From contig JAUIBA010000002.1 in NCBI GenBank assembly GCA_030427635.1, positions 237,726 through 301,725 of the forward strand: 64,000 bases of DNA, given 5' to 3'. This document shows positions 1-8,323 of this stretch, piece by piece. The translations under genes and the position numbers were made by a program. How positions within the stretch are numbered: the stretch's first letter is position 1; each line of letters begins with the position of its first letter. The notes below the pieces were generated by a model. It did no database searches. It was not told the origin of the DNA and saw nothing but the letters and a program-made list of their open reading frames with translations. Source of the stretch: Bacteroidia bacterium (lineage in GTDB: Bacteria > Bacteroidota > Bacteroidia > Chitinophagales > Chitinophagaceae).

Positions 1-849
1 GAATGAGAGTGTAACAAGTAGCCCTTTGCTGGTGGTGGGTGTGTTCTGGTCAAAAATGAAGTTGCCCAGACTGTAGAATATGGGTTTGCCTTTGTAGGTA
101 TGCATGGGCTGTATTACGTGTGGGTGATGCCCTATGATAGCATCGGCACCGGCATCTATCAGCTGCTGTGCCTGCTGTCTTTGTTGCAGGGAGTGAGTCT
201 CCTGATATTCAGTACCCCAATGAAGGCTAACAACGATATAATCATTTGTGTGCAGTTTTTTATGGGCGATGATGCATTTTGCCAGTTCCTCGCTTGTGGC
301 CTGACACATGCCGGCAGCATGGGGTAGATACGGCCAGCACTCCAGTGGTAGCAATACTGATGCAAATACAGCAACCCGGATGCCATTTTTTTCAATTATT
401 GTGGGAGTACAAGCGGCCTGCTGACTGCTTCCATAGCCTATAGGTATGAGGCCGTGCTGTGTTATGTTTGTGTAGGTTTCTATCAGTCCGTTTCTGCCCT
501 GGTCATAGCTGTGGTTATTGGCCATTACCAGATGTGTAATGCCGGCTTCTCTGATGGGTGTGAGGCAGGAGGGACTGCCACGGAATACAAATCGTTTGTG
601 TACAGGTGATACTATGTCTGTTACGGGACACTCCAGGTTTACTACGGCCGCATCTGCATTGTGCAATGCAGGTGCAACAGACGTTAGCAGGCTGCTCATC
701 CCTCTTTGTTCTATCTGCTTGCGGACGCCTCTGTCCAGCAGCAGGTCTCCGGCAAAACAGATGTGCAGTTTTGTATTCTGCCGCCGGCACCCTGTAGTGG
801 AAAACAGCAAGAAGGCAAGTAACGTAAAATAGCAGTACTTCCTTAACAT
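1..849 (-). CDS. CapA-family (PGA_cap, poly-gamma-glutamate capsule biosynthesis-like / metallophosphatase fold) lipoprotein, C-terminus truncated by window edge
   Basis: Manual minus-strand translation from ATG at 849: MLRKYCYFTLLAFLLFSTTGCRRQNTKLHICFAGDLLLDRG...VVNLECPVTD...GITHLVMANNHSYDQG...IVVSLHWGTEYQ...GADAIIGHHPHVIQPMHTYKGKPIFYSLGNFIFDQ. Open for 283 codons to nt 1. NNHSYDQG, HWGxEY and GHHPHVxQ are PGA_cap hallmarks. Absent from the ORF track. Confidence 0.9.
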   Translation of the reverse strand, partial: MLRKYCYFTLLAFLLFSTTGCRRQNTKLHICFAGDLLLDRGVRKQIEQRGMSSLLTSVAPALHNADAAVVNLECPVTDIVSPVHKRFVFRGSPSCLTPIREAGITHLVMANNHSYDQGRNGLIETYTNITQHGLIPIGYGSSQQAACTPTIIEKNGIRVAVFASVLLPLECWPYLPHAAGMCQATSEELAKCIIAHKKLHTNDYIVVSLHWGTEYQETHSLQQRQQAQQLIDAGADAIIGHHPHVIQPMHTYKGKPIFYSLGNFIFDQNTPTTSKGLLVTLSF

Positions 850-3269
850 CCTGAACTATAGAATACCTTTTCGTCATTAACAGGAATATCATCAGGTGAT
901 GGGAGGATAATATCTTTCAACCAATCCGGTATTGCGGGAATCTCTTTCTTTTCGTCCAGTATTTTTTGCCATTGCTCATCAGTAAGCCTGTTGTTCAGAG
1001 GTCGTACAAACTCATAGTAGCTAAATGTGGCGCCTTTGGTAAGGTACAGATAGCCTTCTATTTCCACCACTACGTATATGTCGTTTACTAAACCGGTAGC
1101 CTCATGTAATACTCCGTTTTTATTACAACCGGTTACATTTCTCGTATACACATCGGCTACTACAGCTACAGACTTGTCGGGGCCTAATACTTCTTCCCAG
1201 GAGTAGGGGACATTATCAGGGTTTACAATGGAGAGTGTAAGATATTCAATACTGGAGCCTATTAGCTCTATAGTGTTGTATTCCTGATTGGTGAGCTTTA
1301 TTCCCTTCAGCTCCTTCTCGCTGGCCGATAGCAGAAAGGCCGCTGACTCCTGTAGTTGTTTTGTCTTGTTACTGATATCTTCAGTCATCAGACCCTGACG
1401 CGTCAGTACATTGGCTGTGAGGTCCAGCAGCTCTGTCATACTTTTCCAGAAAGCTACATTGGGCTCTACATAGCCTACGGTAATGGGGGCAGGTGGACCA
1501 TATCCTCCGCACTCTGCAGCGTTTGGCTGCTCACTATACAGAATGGCATCATGCTTCAGCTCTGCCCATGAAGCCAGCGAGGTATTCAGGTTTTTTCGTG
1601 CCCAGGTATCGGTATGCATGAAGGAAGGATGTGTATTGTCCGGGGTTTGTAATTGCTTCAGACTGTACATCCATTTGTTGTAAACATCCTGGTTCCAGCC
1701 ATTGTAGTTCCAGAACTGCGCCTTCATTTTAGCGAGCCGCTTATTGTATTCTGTCCACTGTTCATCATCATGATATTCATGTAGCAGTATCTGCTCTGCG
1801 GTTTTGTTGCCCAGAGTAGCAAATACGTCCAGTCCTCTGGGATAGGCACGTGCAGCAGCGGGCTTCAGATCAACAAGCGCCTGTAGTATTTCATTGTCAA
1901 ACAGGTAGCGTTGTGGCATGAAGTTGATCTTGTCGGTACATGTCAAAGCAATGCCGGGTTTTATTCTGTTGCGGGATTTCAGTAATTGTGTCAGCTTATT
2001 TTCTACACCGCTCTTTATAGCTGGTGTTAATGCTGTACTGATATCGGGAACACTATTCTCTTTCAGGACATCTGTTATGTCGTGAATAGAAAGGTTGTCG
2101 GGCATGCCTACCAGAAATGAAACAGGGTCAAATAGTGCATCATACAGATTTATGAGTGGTCTGTTCTCTGCAGTTTTACCATTAAGCAGCAACTGTGCCA
2201 TTACTATACTTCGCTCCATATGCACTGTATTGTCTTTGCACTGTGCAGCTGTCTGTAACCACATCATGGCTCTGAAGTATTGTTGCAACTGTTTGCTTCT
2301 GGTGTAGTGTCCCCGTGGCTTGAACAGACTATAACCAAAGTAGGCATCGTTATCATCCATTAGCCCGGATGGCGCATCTTCTGCACTCATAATGGCTGCA
2401 AGCTCCTGTTCAAAAATGCTTTTATACTGTGTAGGAACCGACTTCTTTTCGCCTGTAAGCAGGTATAACGGTATGGCATAGAATACTGCTGTAAATTCCG
2501 TCGCTGCTTTTATCTGTGCTTCTGTAGCTGAAGATGCGGTGTGCATGGCCTGGGTATACATGCCTGTGCATAGATCTCTGAGTATAGGTATGAATTGCTT
2601 TTCTTCCAGTGAACGCAACAGGTAGGAAAAGTACATGTGGTATAGCTGCAGGTACAAATCTGTAGTTACAAAATTGGGTAGCTGCGCATAGTCGTTCTTT
2701 TCATAAACATGAAACAGTTGTATGTTTTCCTGCGGTATTATTACAAAGTTATTTGCTGCCAGTTTTTCTTTGAAAGCATCTGGTAGTTTGCTGAACTGGT
2801 GCCAGTTTATGACGTTCTGTATATTGGCAAGCTGCACGTTCCCGGCTTTTACGAAGTTGGATTTTTTCAGTTCTGCTTCGCGTAGTTCTATTTTCTTTAT
2901 AAATGCTATTTCTTCCGGTGAAAGAGGTACGGTGGCATAGTCGGTGCCAGTACGTCCTGCTTCATCTTCCTGTTCCCAGCGGGCCATCATCAGAGAGTCG
3001 TAAGAGGGCATGTGAGCATCAAAATATCCTCTCAGATCGGCTTCCATGAAGCAATGTCCCTGCCTTGCATAGACGCGGGCCTTAAGCAGTCTGAGTTCTG
3101 AAAGAGATTTGTTACTTATATCCTGATTAAGGTCTATAACCGTGAGTGTGTCGGCAGATAGTGCGGCAGTGTCATCCGGGTTCTCTTTTGTATTATGGTC
3201 TTTGGTAGCACTGCCACTACATGATAGCAGAAATGAAATTATGGTGCAGAAGAGCAAATTCTTTTTCAT
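843..3269 (-). CDS. DUF3160 domain-containing lipoprotein
   Basis: 808-aa ORF with lipobox (LLSCSG); FVTTDLYLQLYHMYFSYLLRSLEE and the GYVEPN region are typical of DUF3160 proteins. Start overlaps the upstream gene by ATGA; stop overlaps the downstream CapA start. Confidence 0.8.
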   Translation of the reverse strand: MKKNLLFCTIISFLLSCSGSATKDHNTKENPDDTAALSADTLTVIDLNQDISNKSLSELRLLKARVYARQGHCFMEADLRGYFDAHMPSYDSLMMARWEQEDEAGRTGTDYATVPLSPEEIAFIKKIELREAELKKSNFVKAGNVQLANIQNVINWHQFSKLPDAFKEKLAANNFVIIPQENIQLFHVYEKNDYAQLPNFVTTDLYLQLYHMYFSYLLRSLEEKQFIPILRDLCTGMYTQAMHTASSATEAQIKAATEFTAVFYAIPLYLLTGEKKSVPTQYKSIFEQELAAIMSAEDAPSGLMDDNDAYFGYSLFKPRGHYTRSKQLQQYFRAMMWLQTAAQCKDNTVHMERSIVMAQLLLNGKTAENRPLINLYDALFDPVSFLVGMPDNLSIHDITDVLKENSVPDISTALTPAIKSGVENKLTQLLKSRNRIKPGIALTCTDKINFMPQRYLFDNEILQALVDLKPAAARAYPRGLDVFATLGNKTAEQILLHEYHDDEQWTEYNKRLAKMKAQFWNYNGWNQDVYNKWMYSLKQLQTPDNTHPSFMHTDTWARKNLNTSLASWAELKHDAILYSEQPNAAECGGYGPPAPITVGYVEPNVAFWKSMTELLDLTANVLTRQGLMTEDISNKTKQLQESAAFLLSASEKELKGIKLTNQEYNTIELIGSSIEYLTLSIVNPDNVPYSWEEVLGPDKSVAVVADVYTRNVTGCNKNGVLHEATGLVNDIYVVVEIEGYLYLTKGATFSYYEFVRPLNNRLTDEQWQKILDEKKEIPAIPDWLKDIILPSPDDIPVNDEKVFYSSGC

Positions 3270-3910
3270 AAATGCGGTGTGTGTTCTGAAAATATTGTAC
3301 GGGTATCATACAGGCTGCAATCGCGCCTTATGTACCGGATAAAGTTAAGTCCGAAACCTTTCCATTGGTATTCGGCTATGAGATAGTTGCCATTGGCTTC
3401 CTGCTCTATGGTTTGTATAAGGGTTTGTTTATTTACTATAACAGTTCTGAAGTCGTACAGAGGGTGTGCTACCCGCGATCCCAACCACAGCGGACGAATG
3501 TAACCATCTATTACCTTAAAGATGAACAGCCGCCGGCGAATAATGCTATCATACCTTGTTCTTTTAATCACACCCACCAGTATGTCTTCAATGCCATCTG
3601 CATTGACATCGGCACAGGTTACTTTATATACAGGGTAGGTAAACCGCCATTCGGATATGGCGGGTGCAGAAAGATGGGTGGAATCTTGGCATGTAAGTAA
3701 TGGCTGATTGCTAGTATACAGGAGTGATACTTTATAGGTATGCCCTCCATTGTGTATAAAACAGGTATCTGAAGGGCCGGGAGTACATCCGGAAAGGGTA
3801 ATTATGATAGTGGGAATAAGTAGTAATATACTCCATGGGCTTGCAGACATTGCATGTGCCGTCTGCATAAAAAAACGGAATGAGCCGGAGCCGGAAGGTG
3901 TAACTGACAC
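3266..3910 (-). CDS. FG-GAP/VCBS-like hypothetical lipoprotein
   Basis: 214-aa ORF; hydrophobic N-terminus with LSGC lipobox; VTCADVNADGIEDILVGVIKRTRYD resembles an FG-GAP calcium-binding repeat. Overlaps the DUF3160 start by 4 nt. Confidence 0.6.
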   Translation of the reverse strand: MSVTPSGSGSFRFFMQTAHAMSASPWSILLLIPTIIITLSGCTPGPSDTCFIHNGGHTYKVSLLYTSNQPLLTCQDSTHLSAPAISEWRFTYPVYKVTCADVNADGIEDILVGVIKRTRYDSIIRRRLFIFKVIDGYIRPLWLGSRVAHPLYDFRTVIVNKQTLIQTIEQEANGNYLIAEYQWKGFGLNFIRYIRRDCSLYDTRTIFSEHTPHL

Positions 3911-3923
3911 ATATGCAAGTTAC

Positions 3924-3953
3924 CAAAACAAAAGCGCCTCCGTGAGGAGGCGC
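3924..3953 (-). terminator. Rho-independent terminator of the DUF4402 gene
   Basis: Minus strand GCGCCTCC TCAC GGAGGCGC followed by TTTTGTTTTGG. Confidence 0.85.
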
Positions 3954-3986
3954 TCAATACCATTTTATCAAAAACCAGACTATCTA

Positions 3987-4511
3987 TTAGTTGTAGTTAA
4001 CTGTAACCGGAACACCAGTTGCATTTGTGTACAGACCGCTTGCCTGAGCAGCAGCTACGTTGAGGGTAGCACCTACGTTCAGGGTTTCAGTACCAGAAGC
4101 GCTCAGTGTGCCGGTAGCAGATGGTACAGAAGTAAAGTTGTCAACAGTCATGTTATGAGAAGCACCGTCAGAGATAGTGCAGCTTGTAGGAAGTGTAATA
4201 GCGTAAGTATAAGAAGCCTGACCAGAAACTGTGAAGCTGGCAGCAGACACAGTACCGGTAGTAGCAGGAAGGGTTACACCACCTGCACCGCCTGTAGTAC
4301 GTGTACCTGCAGGGTCCAGAACGGCAGTACCAGCGATGGTAGCAGAAACGGCTACGTTACCGAAGTTCATATCTACTGTCTTAACGATAGAGATAGGAGT
4401 GATGATGTTAGCAGAGGCAGAGGCAGTAGCAGTAGCCTGAGCGTGAGAAGCAGTTGCGAAACCGAAAGTTGCTACAGCAGCGATTGCGATTGATTTAAAG
4501 AAGTTTTTCAT
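3987..4511 (-). CDS. DUF4402 domain-containing secreted protein
   Basis: 174 aa with signal peptide; ITPISIVKTVDMNFGNVAVS...AGTAVLDPAG pattern is characteristic of DUF4402. Confidence 0.8.
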   Translation of the reverse strand: MKNFFKSIAIAAVATFGFATASHAQATATASASANIITPISIVKTVDMNFGNVAVSATIAGTAVLDPAGTRTTGGAGGVTLPATTGTVSAASFTVSGQASYTYAITLPTSCTISDGASHNMTVDNFTSVPSATGTLSASGTETLNVGATLNVAAAQASGLYTNATGVPVTVNYN

Positions 4512-4728
4512 TGTAGTTGCTTTTTATTTGTTTGTGTATGTTGTTGTTTGTGTTATGCCAGTAGTATTACCAACGGCGTGCCATAATTTTAAGTAATTGA
4601 TAATCAATGGTTTAATTTTTGACGCGGTATGCCAATTGTCCGTTGGGTGGATTGATTTTCCATTTTTTGGAGATTTTTTGAAGAACTGATGGCTTACATT
4701 TGATAAAAGAGCGCTAAACGATAGTATC

Positions 4729-5007
4729 ATGGATGTAAAACAGTTAAATAGTCCTACGAAAGGACATTTTTATATAGAAGCGGACGGCAGAGAGGTAGCA
4801 CAGATGCATTATGTATGGGCAGGAGATAGTAAGCTCATTATAGACCATACAGAAGTAGATGAGGCATTTGAAGGGCGCGGGCTGGGCAAACAGTTATTAA
4901 GTGCCCTGGTACAGTTTGCACGGGAAAATAAAATAACTGTATTACCGCTGTGTCCATTTGCCAAAAGCGTGTTTGACCGCGTGCCCGAATACAGGGATGT
5001 ATTGTAG
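4729..5007 (+). CDS. GNAT-family N-acetyltransferase (short YjdJ-like/GCN5L-type)
   Basis: 92 aa; IDHTEVDEAFEGRGLGKQLLSALVQFARENKITVLPLCPFAKSVFDR matches the short acetyltransferase family. Confidence 0.85.
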   Translation: MDVKQLNSPTKGHFYIEADGREVAQMHYVWAGDSKLIIDHTEVDEAFEGRGLGKQLLSALVQFARENKITVLPLCPFAKSVFDRVPEYRDVL

Positions 5008-5188
5008 TGGTAAGTATGCGTGCAACATAATGTTGTAACGTATGAAGTATAAAGTGCATCATATAGTGGTGGGTATGCCTGATGTCTGTATCCGGTTAGT
5101 ACATCTGTTAGGATAATGCAAATCACCCGCTGCGGGTGAACGCATGCGGGTGTAGTGCAGATACATTTGGTATATCAACCAACTGCTT

Positions 5189-7648
5189 ATGACCATGCGC
5201 TTGTTTACCCTCGTTTTTCTGCTGTTCTTCACTTCGTCTTTTTCGGCTGTAAGCCTTGCTGCTACTGTGTATGGCAGGGTGGCAGATGAGGCGGGAAAGC
5301 CTGTCTCTTTTGCCAGTGTTATACTGCTTGCTGCTACTGATTCTGTAGTAGCAGCTACTGAGCTTACCGATGAAAAGGGGGAGTACCATCTCACCCCTGC
5401 AGCAAATGGCAGTTATGTGGTAAAAGTGATTATGGCAGGATATGAGCATGAGCTATCATCTGCGATAATGGTGACGGGTGCAGATGTGGCTGTGCCGGAT
5501 ATAATACTGCATACGAAGACCACAAATCTGAAAGAAGTTTCAGTAAGGGCGCAGAAACCATTTGTAGAAGTGCATGCCGATAAGCTGGTAGTAAATGTAG
5601 AGAACAGCATTGTGAATACCGGCAGTAATGCACTGGAAGTACTGGCCCGCTCGCCTGGTGTAAGGGTAGATAATAACGACAACATATCACTGAAGGGTAA
5701 GCAGGGTGTGAATGTGATGATAAATGGTAAGGTGCAGCCCATAGGTGGTGAGGAGCTGGCCAATATGCTGAAGAGCATGCCCGCTAATGCCATAGAGAGT
5801 ATAGAGCTCATCAGTAACCCATCGGCAAAGTATGATGCTGCAGGTACCGCAGGTATCATCAACATAAAAATGAAGCGGGATAAAAAAGTGGGGCTGAATG
5901 GTAGCGTGAATGCCAGCTATGCACAGGGTGTATATGGCAAGACCAGCTGGGGCTTTAATGGTAATTACCGGAATAAAAAGGTAAACATATTTGCCAACTA
6001 CAACGGTGGCTACCGTGAGGGATTCAATCACCTGACACTGGACCGTAACTTTCTGGAGAAAGGGGTGTTTACCGGCGCCTATGTACAGGACAATAATTAT
6101 GTGTATGAAATAGCATCCCATTCGGGGGCGCTGGGAGTAGATTACAGTTTGTCGGCACGTACCAGTATAGGCGGTTCGGTATCGGGAGATGTAACTGACT
6201 TTCTGAGGGATGGTTATAACTACTCTGTAGTGAAGAGTGCTGCCACACCAGATATGCCGCGCCACTTTGTAACCAAAAACGGAGCGCCCAATGTGTGGGG
6301 CAGCCGTGTAGGAAATGTGAATCTGCGGCATACATTTGACAGCGGTGGCAGTACCCTGGCCGTGGATGTGGATTATGCCATGTATCCCGGCAGTGGCACG
6401 CAGGACTTTACTACCACTTACTACAATGATATAAGTACTGATACTACACCGGTACCGGCACCTGTGATATTTAACGGCAAGCTGAAGGGGCTGACACAGA
6501 TACGCTCGGTAAAAGCAGATTATACAAAGACACTGCGCGGAGGCACCACGCTGGAGGCCGGAGCAAAGGTGAGTTATGTGACATCAGAAAACGACCTGCA
6601 ATTCTTTAACAGCAGGAATAATGAGTTAATACCTGATACGGGCCGGACCAATCACTTTCTGTACACGGAGCACATAAATGCCGGATATGTGAACCTGAGC
6701 CGTAACTATGATAAGTGGAGCGCACAGCTGGGGCTGCGTGCAGAGCAGACCATAGCGGGAGGTGATGCTACTATGCTAACCGGTGATTCATCATTTACCA
6801 GAAACTATACGCAGCTGTTTCCCAGCTTTGCCGTACAGCGGCACCTGAATAAGCAGAATGACCTGGGTGTGACGCTGAGCCGCCGTATAGAACGACCCAA
6901 TTATGACCAGCTAAACCCATCGGTATATTATCTGGACCCTACGACTTATAAGGCAGGATATCCGTATCTGAATCCGGCATTGTCATACTCGGCAGAGCTG
7001 TCATGGACCAATAATCAGCGGTTTATAACCAGCCTTAATTATACTATAACATCTAATCCTATAACGCAGGTAATACAGCCCAGTGAAACAGAACAGCGGG
7101 TGACGATACAGACACAGAAAAACCTGAAGCGGACAGAATACTATGGCGTGAATGGGGCGTATCAGCTGAGGCTGGCAAAATGGTGGAATAATACAACCAA
7201 TGCGAATGTTTTTTATGCGCATTATGTAGGTGATATAGCGGGTACCAATCTCAGCGAGGGCAGTGTAGCCTTTAGTGTGAACAGCAGTAACAGTTTTATA
7301 CTGCCCGGGGACTGGTCGGCAGAGGTGAGTGGATTTTATCAGGCGGCACAGGTATATGGCTATATGTACCTGAAGCCACAGTGGATGCTGAACGTGGGAA
7401 TACAGAAAAATCTGCTGCAGAAACGTGCGACAATCCGTCTGAATGCAACAGACATATTCTGGACAGGATATCCAAGGGCAACATCGAACTATAATGATTA
7501 TGTAGAATCCTTTGTGGCAAAACGGGATACAAGGCAGGTGATTGTGTCATTTGTATATCGCTTTGGTAAGCGCACGCTGCCACCGGCTATGCGGCACCGC
7601 GGTGGTGCAGAAGATGAAAAGCAACGTGCCCGCAACGCTACAGGATAA
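5189..7648 (+). CDS. TonB-dependent receptor / outer membrane beta-barrel family protein with N-terminal carboxypeptidase-like regulatory domain
   Basis: 819 aa; signal peptide, VYGRVADEAGKPVSFASVIL, plug domain (LARSPGVRVDNNDNISLKGKQGVNVMINGK), barrel and terminal VSFVYRFGKR. Confidence 0.9.
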   Translation: MTMRLFTLVFLLFFTSSFSAVSLAATVYGRVADEAGKPVSFASVILLAATDSVVAATELTDEKGEYHLTPAANGSYVVKVIMAGYEHELSSAIMVTGADVAVPDIILHTKTTNLKEVSVRAQKPFVEVHADKLVVNVENSIVNTGSNALEVLARSPGVRVDNNDNISLKGKQGVNVMINGKVQPIGGEELANMLKSMPANAIESIELISNPSAKYDAAGTAGIINIKMKRDKKVGLNGSVNASYAQGVYGKTSWGFNGNYRNKKVNIFANYNGGYREGFNHLTLDRNFLEKGVFTGAYVQDNNYVYEIASHSGALGVDYSLSARTSIGGSVSGDVTDFLRDGYNYSVVKSAATPDMPRHFVTKNGAPNVWGSRVGNVNLRHTFDSGGSTLAVDVDYAMYPGSGTQDFTTTYYNDISTDTTPVPAPVIFNGKLKGLTQIRSVKADYTKTLRGGTTLEAGAKVSYVTSENDLQFFNSRNNELIPDTGRTNHFLYTEHINAGYVNLSRNYDKWSAQLGLRAEQTIAGGDATMLTGDSSFTRNYTQLFPSFAVQRHLNKQNDLGVTLSRRIERPNYDQLNPSVYYLDPTTYKAGYPYLNPALSYSAELSWTNNQRFITSLNYTITSNPITQVIQPSETEQRVTIQTQKNLKRTEYYGVNGAYQLRLAKWWNNTTNANVFYAHYVGDIAGTNLSEGSVAFSVNSSNSFILPGDWSAEVSGFYQAAQVYGYMYLKPQWMLNVGIQKNLLQKRATIRLNATDIFWTGYPRATSNYNDYVESFVAKRDTRQVIVSFVYRFGKRTLPPAMRHRGGAEDEKQRARNATG

Positions 7649-7703
7649 TAAGTTTCTTCCCGCCTCTATATTAGCAAGTGAAATGCTGTATCTGCTACAG
7701 CGA

Positions 7704-7743
7704 AACCCACCGGACGAAAAGTGCCGGTGGGTTCATCTTTTTT
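7704..7743 (+). terminator. Intrinsic terminator of the TonB-dependent receptor gene
   Basis: AACCCACCGG ACGAAAAGTG CCGGTGGGTT followed by CATCTTTTTT. Confidence 0.85.
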
Positions 7744-8029
7744 ATAGGAATGGTTTTCTGTTGGTATTAAATATGGCAAGAACCAGAACCGTTGTGTCCA
7801 GAATGCGATAGATAACTACGTAGGGGAAACTTTTTAGTTTAATATCGCGGAAATCCTTGTCTGCAGCAATGAAGCTGTAGTACTGAGGATGCGCTTTTAT
7901 CTTTTCCCATACATCAGTTACTTCATCAAGTAACCGCTCTCCCAGGCCATGCTGCTGCTATTCATAATACAGATACGCTTCAGAAAGCTGACGTTCTGCC
8001 GCTTCTGTAACAATGAGCCGGAATATCAT
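7742..8029 (-). pseudogene. RelE/ParE-like toxin interrupted by an in-frame amber codon
   Basis: Minus-strand translation from ATG at 8029: MIFRLIVTEAAERQLSEAYLYYE*QQHGLGERLLDEVTDVWEKIKAHPQYYSFIAADKDFRDIKLKSFPYVVIYRILDTTVLVLAIFNTNRKPFL*. TAG at 7958-7960; frame otherwise open. ATGA overlap with the upstream antitoxin-like gene. Absent from the ORF track. Confidence 0.8.
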
Positions 8030-8289
8030 TTCTGAACTTTTCCTAAACGAATAGCTGTAAGCGTTTCTTCTGGCGTGTGCCCTTTCATTTTGCCTGAGGC
8101 GTAGTCGTCGCTTACCTGCTGCAGATGACTCAATACTTTTTCGGTATAAAAAGTACTGCGGTCTTCAATGTCATGCGCAATGAGCGTATAGATTGCCTCA
8201 ATTTTCTTTTCATCGGCCTGTTCTATATACTCATGCAATTGCTCTCTGATGGATGTCGTAAGCATAAGACCTTGTGATTTTGCAAACAT
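8026..8289 (-). CDS. Antitoxin-like small protein (addiction module component) upstream of the ParE-like frame
   Basis: 87 aa; helical N-terminus and C-terminal YASGKMKGHTPEETLTAIRLGK typical of antitoxins paired with RelE/ParE toxins; 4-nt overlap with the toxin start. Confidence 0.75.
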   Translation of the reverse strand: MFAKSQGLMLTTSIREQLHEYIEQADEKKIEAIYTLIAHDIEDRSTFYTEKVLSHLQQVSDDYASGKMKGHTPEETLTAIRLGKVQK

Positions 8290-8323
8290 TAAAGTTACGA
8301 ATATTCCTGCATAGCTATTGAAG

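Noticed and set aside
515-892. 125-aa minus ORF and 518..832 plus ORF
   Set aside because: Both are out of frame with the motif-supported CapA-family CDS 849-1.
3750-4493. 247-aa plus-strand Ser/Arg/Cys-rich ORF
   Set aside because: Antisense to the DUF4402 gene and reads through its terminator; low-complexity composition.
5687-6331. 214-aa minus-strand ORF
   Set aside because: Antisense to the TonB receptor gene.
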